64,000 nt of DNA from Pseudomonas sp. BN102 (GCF_029871245.1 NZ_SSON01000065.1:1-64000); one strand, 5' to 3'; numbered from the stretch's first letter, positions 44,583 through 53,592 are shown. Translations and numbers: made by a program. Notes: generated by a model from the sequence alone, not told the origin.

Positions 44583-45737
44583 CTAGCGGCGGCGGTCGAG
44601 CAGGTTCACCACCAGCCGGTCCAACCATCCCCAGAGCCGTTGGCGCAGGCGCTTGATCAGGGGCCTGGCATGCCAGTCATCCATGGTGATTTCGCGGCTA
44701 TCGGAGAAGTCCTGGCGCATGCAGGCATCCACCGCCTGGGTGAACTGCGGGTCCAGTGCTTCGAGGTTGGCTTCCAGGTTGAAGCGCAGGTTCCAGTGAT
44801 CGAAGTTGCAGGAGCCGACGCTGACCCAGTCGTCCACCACCACCAGCTTCAGATGCAGGAAGCGCTGCTGGTATTCGAAGATCCGCACCCCGGCGCGCAG
44901 CAAGCGTGGGTAGTAGCGCTGGCCGGCGAAGCGCACGGGCGGATGGTCGGTGTGCCGGCTGGTGAGCAACAGGCGCACTTCGACGCCGCGTCGAGCGGCC
45001 TTGATCAGGGCGCGACGGACCTTCCAGCTCGGCAGGAAATAGGGGGTCGCCAGCCACACGCGATTGCGCGCCGTGCGGATGCTGCGCACCAGCGACTGGA
45101 CGATGTCGCGGTGTTGGCTGGCATCGGCGTAGGCCAGCCGGCCCAGGCCCTCGCCCACCGCAGGGTAAGGCGGCAGGTGCGCCAGGCCCGGGGCTTCGCT
45201 CGGTTTCCAGGGACGGCGGCCGAGGTTGGCCAGCCACTGGTAGTCGAAGATCAGCTGCCAGTGCGCCACCAGCGGTCCTTCGATGGCCACCATCACCTCA
45301 TGCCAGCGACTGGTCTCCTGGCTGGGGTCCCAGAATTCGTCGGTGGAGCCGGTGCCGCCGATGAAGGCCAGGCGGTCGTCCACCACCAGGATCTTGCGGT
45401 GGTCGCGGTACAGGTTGCTCAGCCCGCGCCGCCAGCGAAGGGGGTTGTAGTACTGCAACAGCACCCCGGACTCGGTCAGGCGCTCGCGCAGCCCCGCGCC
45501 CAGGCGCAGGCAGCCGAAGCCGTCGAACAGGCAACGCACCCGCACGCCACGCACCGCGGCGACGCAGAGAGCGTCCACCAGGGCATCGCTGCACTTGCCG
45601 TCTTCCACCAGGTAAAGCTCCAGCGCGACCTGATACTCGGCACGGGCGATGGCCGTGAGCATGGTCGGGAAGAACTGCGGGCCGTCGATCAACAGCTCGA
45701 AGCGGTTGCCGGACTTCCAGGGGAAGATCTGCCCCAT
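44583..45737 (-). CDS. phospholipase D-like cardiolipin synthase (ClsB type)
   Basis: 384-residue protein with two PLD domains and both HKD motifs: YRDHRKILVVDDRLAFIGG and FLHLKLVVVDDWVSVGSCNF. No N-terminal membrane helices, as in ClsB/YbhO rather than ClsA. Predicted to join phosphatidyl groups to make cardiolipin or phosphatidylglycerol at the inner membrane. Its ATG shares one base with the stop of the YceI-like gene (TGATG). Confidence 0.88.
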   Translation of the reverse strand: MGQIFPWKSGNRFELLIDGPQFFPTMLTAIARAEYQVALELYLVEDGKCSDALVDALCVAAVRGVRVRCLFDGFGCLRLGAGLRERLTESGVLLQYYNPLRWRRGLSNLYRDHRKILVVDDRLAFIGGTGSTDEFWDPSQETSRWHEVMVAIEGPLVAHWQLIFDYQWLANLGRRPWKPSEAPGLAHLPPYPAVGEGLGRLAYADASQHRDIVQSLVRSIRTARNRVWLATPYFLPSWKVRRALIKAARRGVEVRLLLTSRHTDHPPVRFAGQRYYPRLLRAGVRIFEYQQRFLHLKLVVVDDWVSVGSCNFDHWNLRFNLEANLEALDPQFTQAVDACMRQDFSDSREITMDDWHARPLIKRLRQRLWGWLDRLVVNLLDRRR

Positions 45738-46318
45738 CAGCGCGCCGTGAAGATCAGCACGGCGCCCACCGGCACCGACAGGCTGATGCCCGGCAGGCCG
45801 GCCAACTTGCGCAGGCCATCCAGCGCTGCGGTCAGGCCGAAGTCCTCCACCTGCAGCACCAGCGGCGCGAGGGTCACCACCTGGAAGCGACGGTCATCCA
45901 GGCGCGTGGCCAGCAGCTCCGCTCGGTACTCGTGCTCCTGGTCCCTGAGCTTCACCTTCAAGGGCAGGCCGAGCTCCAGCTGGGCGCCGGGGGCCAGGTC
46001 GGTGATGGGACGCAGGTCGAGCTGGGCGCTGACCTCGGCCTCGGGGTACTTGCCGATCTCGAAGAACTGCTCGCGCAGGCGCTGGTCGCGCAGGGGCACT
46101 CCAGTACTGACCGACTCCAGCTCGACGCTGATATGCGCCTTGCCGCCGTTGTCGATCTTGCCGTGCAGGGTGAGGAAACGGTGCACCTCGGAGATGCTGC
46201 CGGCCTTGGTGGAGATGAAGGAGATCCGCGACGACTCGTTGTCCAGGTACCAGCTGGCCTGTACCGGCAGGGCCAGGGCGCCGAGCAGGGCAATGAGGGG
46301 GCGTATCGATCTGTGCAT
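45737..46318 (-). CDS. exported YceI-like protein
   Basis: 193-residue protein: signal peptide (MHRSIRPLIALLGALALPVQA-S), then a YceI lipocalin-like barrel opening WYLDNESSRISFISTKAGSI and including SVSTGVPLRDQRLREQFFEI. YceI proteins bind long isoprenoid or lipid chains in the periplasm. AAGGAAGCCCGC precedes the ATG at 46318. One-base overlap with the ClsB-type gene suggests a lipid-linked function for the pair, which is an inference. Confidence 0.8.
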   Translation of the reverse strand: MHRSIRPLIALLGALALPVQASWYLDNESSRISFISTKAGSISEVHRFLTLHGKIDNGGKAHISVELESVSTGVPLRDQRLREQFFEIGKYPEAEVSAQLDLRPITDLAPGAQLELGLPLKVKLRDQEHEYRAELLATRLDDRRFQVVTLAPLVLQVEDFGLTAALDGLRKLAGLPGISLSVPVGAVLIFTAR

Positions 46319-46488
46319 GCGGGCTTCCTTTGGCATGTCGCTGACGGCGGAGAGACTCCGGCCGGACTCCATTGGTCACACGGATCGCGGCTGGGTTCCG
46401 CCGCAGGCCGGCGAAAATCCAGCCGGGTTGGCAGGCGATGGGTGCAAAGCTACCAGAGGATGACGGATTCGTGCGCAGCACAACTCCT

Positions 46489-46586
46489 GTAGGGGCGAAT
46501 TCATTCGCCAGGCAGGCGGAAGGTCTGCGCGTGCGGAAATGTCTCGGGACCGCTGCGCGGTCCTTGGCGAATGAATTCGCCCCCAC
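46489..46586. repeat. REP-like inverted repeat, family A
   Basis: GTAGGGGCGAATTCATTCGC at the left and GCGAATGAATTCGCCCCCAC at the right, with an inner stem GGACCGCTGCGCGGTCC (one of the few places where the middle is itself a clear hairpin). Confidence 0.8.
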
Positions 46587-46615
46587 AACGCCCGACCCCA
46601 GATCTGTCCCTGAAC

Positions 46616-46648
46616 AAAAAAGCCCCGGCCTTGCGGCACGGGGCTTTG
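46616..46648 (-). terminator. rho-independent terminator of the xenB operon
   Basis: On the minus strand AAAGCCCCG, a 10-base loop region and CGGGGCTTTTTT. Lies 16 bases past the xenB stop. Confidence 0.9.
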
Positions 46649-46663
46649 CTGGACAACTGACGT

Positions 46664-47713
46664 TTACAGGCGCGGATAGTCGATGTAGCCCACCGGGCCC
46701 TTGGCGTAGAAGAGCTCGGGGCGCGGCTCGTTCAGCGGCGCGTCCAGGCGCAGGCGCTCGGGCAGGTCCGGGTTGGCGATGAAGGGGACACCGAAAGCCA
46801 CGGCATCGGCCTTGCCGCTTTCCAGCCAGGCTTCGGCGCTGCCCTTGGTGAAGCGTTCGTTGGCGATGAACACGCCGCCAAAGGCTTCCTTGAGCTGCGG
46901 CGACAGGCTGTCCTCGCCTTCCTTCTCGCGGGCGCAGATGAAGGCCACGCCACGCTTGCCCAGTTCGCGGGCGACGTAGCTGAAGGTGCCACCCAGGTCG
47001 GAATCGCCCATGTCGTGGGAATCCGCACGTGGGGCCAGGTGCACGCCGACGCGGCCGGCACCCCAGACCTTGATCGCCGCATCGGTCACTTCCAGTAGCA
47101 GGCGCGCGCGGTTTTCGAGGGAGCCGCCGTACTGGTCGTTGCGCTGGTTGGTGCTGTCCTGGAGGAACTGGTCCAGCAGGTAGCCGTTGGCGGCGTGGAT
47201 CTCCACCCCGTCGAAGCCGGCGGCCTGGGCGTTCTCGGCACCCACGCGGTAGGCCTCGACTATGTCGGCGATCTCTTCTGTTTCCAGGGCGCGCGGCACC
47301 GGATAGTCACGCAGCGGGCGCAGCAGGCTAACGTGGCCCTTGGCGGCGATGGCACTGGGTGCCACCGGCACTTCGCCGTCCAGGTAGCTGGGGTCGGAGA
47401 TGCGACCGACGTGCCAAAGCTGCAGGACGATCTTGCCGCCGTTGGCATGCACCGCCTTGGTAATGTTGCTCCAGCCCTTCACCTGGTCGTCGGACCAGAT
47501 GCCGGGGGTATCCGGGTAGCCGACGCCCAGCGGGGTCACGGAAGTGGCTTCGCTGATGATCAACCCGGCGGAAGCACGCTGGGTGTAGTACTCGGCCATC
47601 AACGCGTTGGGCACGCGGCCCTCGTCGGCGCGGCAGCGAGTCAGCGGCGCCATGATGATGCGGTTGGCGAGTTCCAGGTCGCCGATCTTGATCGGGTCGA
47701 AGAGCGTGGTCAT
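46664..47713 (-). CDS. xenB: Old Yellow Enzyme / xenobiotic reductase B
   Basis: 349-residue FMN-dependent alkene and nitroester reductase. Seen: LFDPIKIGDLELANRIIMAPLTR, VLQLWHVGRISDPSYL, FDGVEIHAANGYLLDQFL with the substrate-binding His/Asn pair, and DQYGGSLENRARLLLEV. It resembles XenB of fluorescent pseudomonads, which reduces nitroglycerin, TNT and enones using NAD(P)H. Third gene of the ArsR-MFS-xenB operon; 15-base spacer from the MFS gene. Confidence 0.92.
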   Translation of the reverse strand: MTTLFDPIKIGDLELANRIIMAPLTRCRADEGRVPNALMAEYYTQRASAGLIISEATSVTPLGVGYPDTPGIWSDDQVKGWSNITKAVHANGGKIVLQLWHVGRISDPSYLDGEVPVAPSAIAAKGHVSLLRPLRDYPVPRALETEEIADIVEAYRVGAENAQAAGFDGVEIHAANGYLLDQFLQDSTNQRNDQYGGSLENRARLLLEVTDAAIKVWGAGRVGVHLAPRADSHDMGDSDLGGTFSYVARELGKRGVAFICAREKEGEDSLSPQLKEAFGGVFIANERFTKGSAEAWLESGKADAVAFGVPFIANPDLPERLRLDAPLNEPRPELFYAKGPVGYIDYPRL

Positions 47714-47728
47714 GTCAGTTACCTCGGG

Positions 47729-48892
47729 TCAGTCGAGAGCTGCTTGCAGCTCGGGAGTACGGTTGCTGAAGGTGAGCAGGGTCGCTATCAGGGCGAGGAT
47801 CGCCAGCACGGCAGCGGCCAGGGGAACAGTGGTGAGGCCGAAGCCCTGGCTGATGACCAGGCCGCCGATCCAGGCGCCGAGGGCGTTACCCACGTTGAAG
47901 GCACCGATGTTCAGGGTGGAAACCAGGTTCGGCGCGGCGCTGCCGAAGGCCACCACATTGACCTGCAGGGCCGGCACCGCGGCGAAGGCGGCCGTGGCCC
48001 AGAGGAACAGGGTGATTTCCGTGGGGATCAGCGCGGCGATGGTCCAGGTCAGCACGCTGGAGGCGATGGCCAGGGCAACGAACACGCCCATCAGGGTCTG
48101 CGCCAGCTTCCAGTCAGCCAGGCGGCCGCCGATCACATTGCCCAGGGTCAGGCCCAGGCCGATCAGCAGCAGGCTCCAGGTCACCCCACGGGGCGAGACG
48201 CCGGTCACCTCGCCCAGCAGCGGTGCGACATAGGTGAAGATGCAGAACACCGCCGCGGAGAACAGCACGGTGGTGGACAGTGCCAGCCAGAGCCCGGCAC
48301 CGCGCAGGGCGGCGAACTCGGCACGGATATCGGTGGCCTCCTCGTCATGCTGGCGGGGCAGCACGCGCCAGAGACCGATCAGCGCGACCACACCGATCAG
48401 GGTCACCGCCCAGAAGGTGGAGCGCCAACCCGCGGCCTGGCCCAGGGCGGTGCCGAGCGGCACGCCGAGCACGTTGGCCAGGGTCAGGCCGGTGAACATC
48501 AGGGCTACGGCGGAGGCCTTGCGGTTGGCCGGCACAAGGCTGGCGGCCACCACCGAACCGATACCGAAGAAGGCACCATGGCAGAGCGCGGTAACGACCC
48601 GCGCCAGCATCAGCAGACCGTAGTCGGCCGCGATGGCGCAGAGCAGATTGCCGATGATGAACACGCCCATCAGCACCAGTAGCGCCTTGCGGCGTGGCAG
48701 CCTGGCGGTGGCCATGGCCATGATCGGCGCGCCGATGGCCACGCCCAGTGCATAACCGGTAACCAGCCAGCCGGCACCCGGAATGGATACGCCGAGATCA
48801 AAGGCCACCTCGGGCAACAGGCCCATGATGACGAATTCGGTGGTGCCTATCGCAAACGCGGACAAGGCGAGGACGAGAAGCGCAGTAGGCAT
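47729..48892 (-). CDS. MFS efflux transporter (AraJ/YdhP type)
   Basis: 387-residue permease with 12 predicted helices: ALSAFAIGTTEFVIMGLLPE in helix 1 is the AraJ/DHA1 signature, and GYALGVAIGAPIMAMATARLPRR the motif A loop. The PAO1 gene at this position is named pyeM in the literature as I recall. Expected to export a toxic electrophile or a product of XenB; the substrate is unproven. Middle gene of the operon, 44 bases after the regulator. Confidence 0.88.
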   Translation of the reverse strand: MPTALLVLALSAFAIGTTEFVIMGLLPEVAFDLGVSIPGAGWLVTGYALGVAIGAPIMAMATARLPRRKALLVLMGVFIIGNLLCAIAADYGLLMLARVVTALCHGAFFGIGSVVAASLVPANRKASAVALMFTGLTLANVLGVPLGTALGQAAGWRSTFWAVTLIGVVALIGLWRVLPRQHDEEATDIRAEFAALRGAGLWLALSTTVLFSAAVFCIFTYVAPLLGEVTGVSPRGVTWSLLLIGLGLTLGNVIGGRLADWKLAQTLMGVFVALAIASSVLTWTIAALIPTEITLFLWATAAFAAVPALQVNVVAFGSAAPNLVSTLNIGAFNVGNALGAWIGGLVISQGFGLTTVPLAAAVLAILALIATLLTFSNRTPELQAALD

Positions 48893-48936
48893 GGGCCTGC
48901 TCCTTGGAAATTTCGGGTTGTAGGCAGGTGCTGCAG

Positions 48937-49245
48937 TTACAGCTCGTCGCTCATCTGGCGAAGAAATTCAGCGATGACGGCTTCATTGCGCTTGAAGAAG
49001 TTCCATTGGCCCACCTTGCGGCTCGTAACCAGCCCAGCGCGCTGCAAGGTCGCCAGATGCGCCGACACGGTTGACTGGGAAAGCCCGCAGCGCTGGTCGA
49101 ACTTGCCGGCGCAGACGCCGATCTCGAAGGGGTGGTCCTGTTCGACGAAATACTTCTCCGGGTCCTTGAGCCACTGCAGCATCTCCCGCCGCACCGGGTG
49201 GGCCAGCGCCTTGATGATTTCGTCGAGGTCTATGGACGTGCTCAT
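48937..49245 (-). CDS. ArsR-family transcriptional repressor (PyeR-like)
   Basis: 102-residue winged-helix regulator: DEIIKALAHPVRREMLQWLK is the ArsR N-terminal helix pair and CGLSQSTVSAHLATLQRAGL the recognition helix. It has two cysteines, C45 (GVCAGKF) and C53 (QRCGLSQ), near but not in the classic metal-binding CxC of helix 3, so thiol or electrophile sensing is more likely than metal sensing. In PAO1 the gene at this place is pyeR, described as a non-classical ArsR repressor of the pyeR-pyeM-xenB operon, as I recall. Probably autoregulated through the repeats at 49257. Confidence 0.88.
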   Translation of the reverse strand: MSTSIDLDEIIKALAHPVRREMLQWLKDPEKYFVEQDHPFEIGVCAGKFDQRCGLSQSTVSAHLATLQRAGLVTSRKVGQWNFFKRNEAVIAEFLRQMSDEL

Positions 49246-49256
49246 GGTCGGGTTCG

Positions 49257-49298
49257 TATATCGAGATGGAGCGAACTTTATATCGATGAAAGACGATA
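49257..49298 (-). promoter_or_regulatory. candidate operator/promoter of the ArsR-MFS-xenB operon
   Basis: Direct repeat TATATCGA at 49257-49264 and 49279-49286, 22 bases apart (two helical turns); the second overlaps an inverted pair TATCG...CGATA. On the minus strand TATAAA (49277-49282) could be the -10 box, so a repressor bound here would block the operon. Lies 12-53 bases upstream of the regulator start. Confidence 0.55.
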
Positions 49299-49367
49299 CG
49301 CAGATCGTTTGTGCCGATAGTCATCATCGACCGTCATGATAGAACGCCCTTGGGTTAAGCTCGGCCA

Positions 49368-49949
49368 ATGAACTACCTCGCCCACCTCCACCTCGGCGGC
49401 TCGCAGCCCGCGCAACTGCTTGGCAGCCTCTATGGCGACTTCGTCAAAGGGCCGCTGGACGGGCGCTGGCCGGCGGACATCGAAGCCGCCATTCGCCTGC
49501 ATCGGCGCATCGATGCGTTCACCGACAGCCATCCCCTAATCACCCTCGCCAAGCAGCGTTTCCCCGCCGAACGGCGACGCTTCGCCGGCATTCTGATGGA
49601 CGTCTTCTTCGACCACTGTCTGGCCCGCGACTGGGGGCAATACGCCGCTGAGCCGCTGGACGACTTCACCCGCCACGTCTATCAGGTGCTGGTCGCGGAA
49701 CCGCAGCTGCCCGGCCGCCTGGCGCTGATCGCCCCGCGCATGGCCGCCCAGGACTGGCTGGGCAGCTATCGCGATTTCGAGACCCTGGAGCTGGTGATTG
49801 CCGGCATGGCGCGACGCCTTTCGCGTCCCGAGGCGCTGGCCGGGGCCATGGACGAGCTGGAAGCCCTGTACCAGCCCTTGAGCGAAGATTTCCGCCGTTT
49901 CTATCCACAGCTCCAGCAATTCGCAGGCAGCCAGCCGAACATCGTTTGA
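49368..49949 (+). CDS. acyl carrier protein phosphodiesterase (AcpH-like)
   Basis: 193-residue HD-like all-helical hydrolase: MNYLAHLHLGGSQPAQLLGS, GDFVKGPLDGRWP, RRIDAFTDSHP and GILMDVFFDHCLARDW are the AcpH (formerly DUF479) blocks with the metal-binding His/Asp residues. It removes 4'-phosphopantetheine from holo-ACP in E. coli. Divergent from the ArsR gene; full length. Confidence 0.9.
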   Translation: MNYLAHLHLGGSQPAQLLGSLYGDFVKGPLDGRWPADIEAAIRLHRRIDAFTDSHPLITLAKQRFPAERRRFAGILMDVFFDHCLARDWGQYAAEPLDDFTRHVYQVLVAEPQLPGRLALIAPRMAAQDWLGSYRDFETLELVIAGMARRLSRPEALAGAMDELEALYQPLSEDFRRFYPQLQQFAGSQPNIV

Positions 49950-50018
49950 CCTGCATCAAGGGAAAATTCCTACACCTGCAGTGGAATGGGGTCAGAAGCC
50001 CGATTCCGGAGGTGCACG

Positions 50019-50900
50019 ATGAAAGCGCTGATGTTGGCGACAGACCTTTCCAACCGCTCCGACCGCGCCCTGCGGCGAGCGGCTCGCCTGGCCCGGCAGT
50101 TCGACTGCCCTTGGTTCATCCTCCATGTGGTCGACGAAGACCAGCCGCAGCTGCGGATCGAGTTGGAAGTCGAGCAGGTCCGTCGCTATCTGAATGAGCA
50201 GCTGGACTTCTTCACCGAACTGGCCGGGCGTGCCCCGGAAATCTGGGTGGAAGTCGGCGACCCGGCCAAGCACATCGCCGACTGCACCCGCTTTGCCGAC
50301 GTTGACCTGCTGGTGGTCGGCAGCCATCGCAAGAACCCGCTGCGCGACGTCATCGTCGGCACCACCCTGGAACGCCTGGTGCGCACCAGCCATGTGCCGG
50401 TGCTATTAGCGAACCAGGCAGCCGACGCCGACTACAAAATGCCCCTCCTGGCGCTGGACTGCTCCCCTGCTTCCGCCCAGGCCGCGCGCGTCGCCCATGA
50501 GCTGGGCCTGCTGCCCAGGGCCGGCGCCAAGGCGTTGCATGCCTTCGACCCGCTCGGCGGCGCCATGCTGCTGGCGACTGGCGCCGGAGCCGGCTCGATT
50601 CCAGGCGACTATGCGGCCGATGAGCGCCGTCGCGCCGGGGCGGCGCTGGACGAATTCCTGCTTCGCGAAGAACTGGAGGCCTTCGTCGACCAGCGCCTGG
50701 TCGAGGAAGGCCAACCGATGACGGCCCTGCGCCGGGTAGTGGAGCGTGACGCCATCGACCTGCTGGTGACGGGCACGCGCGGGCTCACGGGGATGAAACG
50801 CCTGCTGATCGGCAGCGTGGCCGACGCAGCCCTGCGCGAGCTGGGCTGCGACATCCTCACGGTGCCGCCGATCCACTGGCGGTCGAGCGGCCAGGGCTGA
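50019..50900 (+). CDS. tandem-domain universal stress protein
   Basis: 293-residue protein with two Usp domains: MKALMLATDLSNRSDRALRR to VLLANQ (about 1-140) and PLLALDCSPASAQAARVAHE to ILTVPP (about 145-285). The ATP-binding G-x2-G-x9-G-S motif is clear in domain 2 (GTRGLTGMKRLLIGSVA) and less typical in domain 1 (GSHRKNPLRDVIVGT). UspE-like layout. GGAGG precedes the ATG at 50019. PAO1 counterparts of this type respond to anaerobic stress; regulation is not visible here. Confidence 0.9.
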   Translation: MKALMLATDLSNRSDRALRRAARLARQFDCPWFILHVVDEDQPQLRIELEVEQVRRYLNEQLDFFTELAGRAPEIWVEVGDPAKHIADCTRFADVDLLVVGSHRKNPLRDVIVGTTLERLVRTSHVPVLLANQAADADYKMPLLALDCSPASAQAARVAHELGLLPRAGAKALHAFDPLGGAMLLATGAGAGSIPGDYAADERRRAGAALDEFLLREELEAFVDQRLVEEGQPMTALRRVVERDAIDLLVTGTRGLTGMKRLLIGSVADAALRELGCDILTVPPIHWRSSGQG

Positions 50901-50926
50901 TCGGTAATAGCGACGCTGGGGCCCCT

Positions 50927-51697
50927 TCAGGCCGCCAGCGCCTCTTCTTCCTCGCCGAAGAGCGCCCGTTGCACGGCGCTCTTCGCCTTCTGGCTCAACA
51001 CAGTACGACTGAGGCCCTGGCTGGGGATGGGCTCGAGCAGCTGGATCTGCACCTCCGCCAGGTCACTGCGCAGCAGCCGTACCAGATGCGACAGCAGGTC
51101 GTCCTCGCCTATGAAAGGCGCGACCCCATCGCGCTCGCCATCACGCAGGTAGCGGATGGCTACCGGCTGCACCGGCACTTCGGTTTCCACCGCGCTGGTC
51201 AGCAGGCGGCTGTGGAAGGTCTTCAGCAGGCTACCGTCGGTGGTCGTGCCTTCCGGGAAGATCAGCAGGTGACGCCCCTCACCCAAGTGACGGCCGAGTT
51301 GCTGCCCCACCAGGCCGCTATCGCCCGAACCGCGGCGGATGAACAGGGTACCGGCCTTGTGCGCCAGCCAGCCGGCGACGGGCCAGGTGCGCACCTCGGC
51401 CTTGGACAGGAACGACAGCGGCGCCAAGGCGCCGAGCAGCGGGATATCGGTCCAGGACACATGGTTGCTGACCCAGAGCATCGGTTCCTCGGGCAGGCGA
51501 CCGTTGATGCTGACGCGGAACGGCAAGGCGCCGGCCAGGCGGGCGAGGAACCAGCGGGTCAGGCGTTGCCGGGTGGCCATCTGGTCGCCGCGGGCGAAAC
51601 GCTCCAGCAGGCCGACCCAGACCGCCAGCGAGAGGCCCAGGCCGATCACGGCGAGCAGGCGGGCGACACGCCCGTAGAAGCGCGCGGAATTCAGCAT
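50927..51697 (-). CDS. olsA: lyso-ornithine lipid / lysophospholipid O-acyltransferase
   Basis: 256-residue membrane-associated PlsC-family acyltransferase: an N-terminal hydrophobic segment (VARLLAVIGLGLSLAVWVGLL), the catalytic HX4D motif in NHVSWTD, and FPEGTTTDG. Adjacent to the olsB-type gene, so it is expected to add the second fatty acid in ornithine lipid synthesis. The ATG at 51697 is eight bases past the stop of olsB, which lies upstream, so the pair is one operon. Confidence 0.9.
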   Translation of the reverse strand: MLNSARFYGRVARLLAVIGLGLSLAVWVGLLERFARGDQMATRQRLTRWFLARLAGALPFRVSINGRLPEEPMLWVSNHVSWTDIPLLGALAPLSFLSKAEVRTWPVAGWLAHKAGTLFIRRGSGDSGLVGQQLGRHLGEGRHLLIFPEGTTTDGSLLKTFHSRLLTSAVETEVPVQPVAIRYLRDGERDGVAPFIGEDDLLSHLVRLLRSDLAEVQIQLLEPIPSQGLSRTVLSQKAKSAVQRALFGEEEEALAA

Positions 51698-51705
51698 GGA
51701 CAGCC

Positions 51706-52476
51706 TCAGACCGCGGCCTTGAAGTGACGGGCGTAGCGCGGGCAGAGCTCGTCGCGCTTGAGCAGGATGAACACGTCGGCCACCTGGAAGTCCGGGTCCC
51801 AACAGGGTTCGCCGCAGATCTTCGCGCCCAGGCGCATGTAGGCCTTGAGCAGCGGCGGCAGCTCGGCGATCACGTTGCCCGGCAATTCCAGCGCCGGCAG
51901 CGGGTTCTTCGGCTCGGCACGCAGGTGCTCGGTGCAGAGGTGGCGCTCGCGCAGGCGCTGCATGATGGCCCTGGCCTGGATGCCGCCATCCTGCATGGGA
52001 ATGCTGGCGCAGCCCATCAGGTAGCTGTAGCCGCCCTGGTTCAGCACTTCGGCCAGCTCACCCCAGAGCACGGCGATGGTGGCGCCGTTGCGGTAGGTCG
52101 GGGCGACACAGGTGCGGCCGATCTCCAGTACCGGGCCCTGCAGCTCGCGAAGGCCGTGGAGGCGGAACTCCTCTTCGCTGTAGAAGCGGCCTAGGTCGCG
52201 GGCGGCCTGGTGATCGAGCAGGCGGGTGGTGGCGACCAGTTCGCCGCTGTCCAGGTCGCGCACGCCGATGTGCTGGCAGTGCGGATCGTAGTCATCCATG
52301 TCGAGACCGAACTCGGCGCCTTTCAGCTTGGCGTCGAACTCGGCGCTGAACACGGCAAAGCGCAGGGCTTGCGCCTCGCGCATCGCGGCTATGCCTTCCA
52401 GGCGCTCGGCCCGCAGGCGGCGAGGGCTCTTCCCGTGGGGTGCGACGCTGTCGCGGGTCATGGCGATCTGGGTCAT
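51706..52476 (-). CDS. olsB: L-ornithine N-alpha-acyltransferase
   Basis: 256-residue GNAT-fold acyltransferase (autoinducer-synthase-like) that joins a 3-hydroxyacyl chain from ACP to ornithine. Seen: [19 protein letters not shown] at the start, [40 protein letters not shown] and [19 protein letters not shown]. Ornithine lipids replace phospholipids under phosphate limitation, so PhoB control is plausible, but I found no convincing pho box in the upstream gap. First gene of olsBA. Confidence 0.92.
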   Translation of the reverse strand: MTQIAMTRDSVAPHGKSPRRLRAERLEGIAAMREAQALRFAVFSAEFDAKLKGAEFGLDMDDYDPHCQHIGVRDLDSGELVATTRLLDHQAARDLGRFYSEEEFRLHGLRELQGPVLEIGRTCVAPTYRNGATIAVLWGELAEVLNQGGYSYLMGCASIPMQDGGIQARAIMQRLRERHLCTEHLRAEPKNPLPALELPGNVIAELPPLLKAYMRLGAKICGEPCWDPDFQVADVFILLKRDELCPRYARHFKAAV

Positions 52477-52612
52477 GAATAAGCCTCCGTAGGCCGGCTA
52501 GATCCCGGTTGCAGCCGGACGATCTTGTTGTGCAAGCTCAGGCTAGGTAGACCCGGTGTCACCACCGTGACGGTCCCATGATGCTTGTATGACAGCCCCC
52601 AAGGAGCCTTCC

Positions 52613-53500
52613 ATGCCCTGGCAACGCCTGCTCGAAGCCACAGCCCGCCTGCCTTCCGGCCAACCCCTGGACGATTGGTACGGCGCCCTGCTCGACCGCC
52701 TGGGCGAGGTCACGCCCTTCGAACTGGCGGTGCTCGGCGGCAAGCTGGCCCCCACGCCGGGGCTGGCCTTCCTCGCCGGTTACCAGGGCGCCCTGCGCCT
52801 GCTCTGGCCGTCGGCGCCGCTGAGCCTAGGGGCCTTGTGCGTCACCGAGAACCGCAGCGTGCGCCCGGCGGACATGCAGACCCGCCTCAGCGGTCTCAGC
52901 CTCTCTGGACGCAAGGATTTCGTCACCGCCGCCGATGCCGCCGACTGGCTTCTGGTAGCGGCCCGCGAGGAGGCTGAAGGACAACCGCCGCGCCTGGCCC
53001 TGACCGTGGTGCGCAATGGGGACCCCGGCGTGCGCATCGAAACCCTCAAGCCGCTGCCGCTGATGCCCGACGTGCCCCATGCGCGCCTGCACCTGGACGG
53101 CGCCCATTGCGAACGCCTGGCCGGCGACGGCTGGGATGCCTACGTGAAGCCCTTCCGCAGCATCGAGGACCTCCATGTGCTGAGCGCGCTCTGCGCCTGG
53201 TTCTACGGCGTGGGCCGCGACAGCGCCTGGCCTCAGGCGCTGCAGTTGCGCCTGCTGGCCCTGCTCACCGGCGCCGCGGAAGTTTGCCGCCAGTGCGCCA
53301 CCGCACCCGCCATGCACCTGCTGCTGGCGGCGCTGTTCGCCGAGTTCAAGACCGTGAAGCCCGAACTGGACGCCGCCTTCGCCGCCGGCCCCGCCGAATG
53401 GGCGACTCTGTGGCAGCGCGACCAGGGCGTACTGGATATCGCCAGCGGCCCTCGCGCCAAGCGCCTGGAGAAGGCGTTGTCCGCTCTGGGAATGGCCTGA
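52613..53500 (+). CDS. degenerate acyl-CoA dehydrogenase-like protein
   Basis: 295-residue protein whose middle is acyl-CoA-dehydrogenase-like: LSGLSLSGRKDFVTAADAADWLLVAAR corresponds to the beta-domain flavin-contact block, followed by HARLHLDGAHCERLAGDGWDAYV; the C-terminal half is helical with SALCAWFYGVGRDSAW. It is about 80 residues shorter than true ACADs and lacks the C-terminal catalytic-glutamate motif, so it is probably not a dehydrogenase. AAGGAGCCTTCC supports the ATG at 52613; an upstream ATG is weaker. A family B repeat follows. Confidence 0.72.
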   Translation: MPWQRLLEATARLPSGQPLDDWYGALLDRLGEVTPFELAVLGGKLAPTPGLAFLAGYQGALRLLWPSAPLSLGALCVTENRSVRPADMQTRLSGLSLSGRKDFVTAADAADWLLVAAREEAEGQPPRLALTVVRNGDPGVRIETLKPLPLMPDVPHARLHLDGAHCERLAGDGWDAYVKPFRSIEDLHVLSALCAWFYGVGRDSAWPQALQLRLLALLTGAAEVCRQCATAPAMHLLLAALFAEFKTVKPELDAAFAAGPAEWATLWQRDQGVLDIASGPRAKRLEKALSALGMA

Positions 53501-53507
53501 CTCACCC

Positions 53508-53592
53508 GTAGGTTGGGCTGAGCGCAGCGAAGCCCAACGATTGCCCGCGCCGACCTTGCGTGTTGGGCTTCGCGTAGCTCAGCCCAACCTAC
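53508..53592. repeat. REP-like inverted repeat, family B (best copy)
   Basis: GTAGGTTGGGCTGAGCGCAG at the left and CTCAGCCCAACCTAC at the right, with inner GAAGCCCAAC and GTTGGGCTTC also inverted. It starts eight bases after the ACAD-like stop. Confidence 0.8.

Noticed and set aside
49001-49110. Arsenic-resistance operon
   Set aside because: The regulator is ArsR-fold but there is no arsB, arsC or arsH; the downstream genes are an MFS permease and xenB, and the metal-binding CxC motif is lacking.
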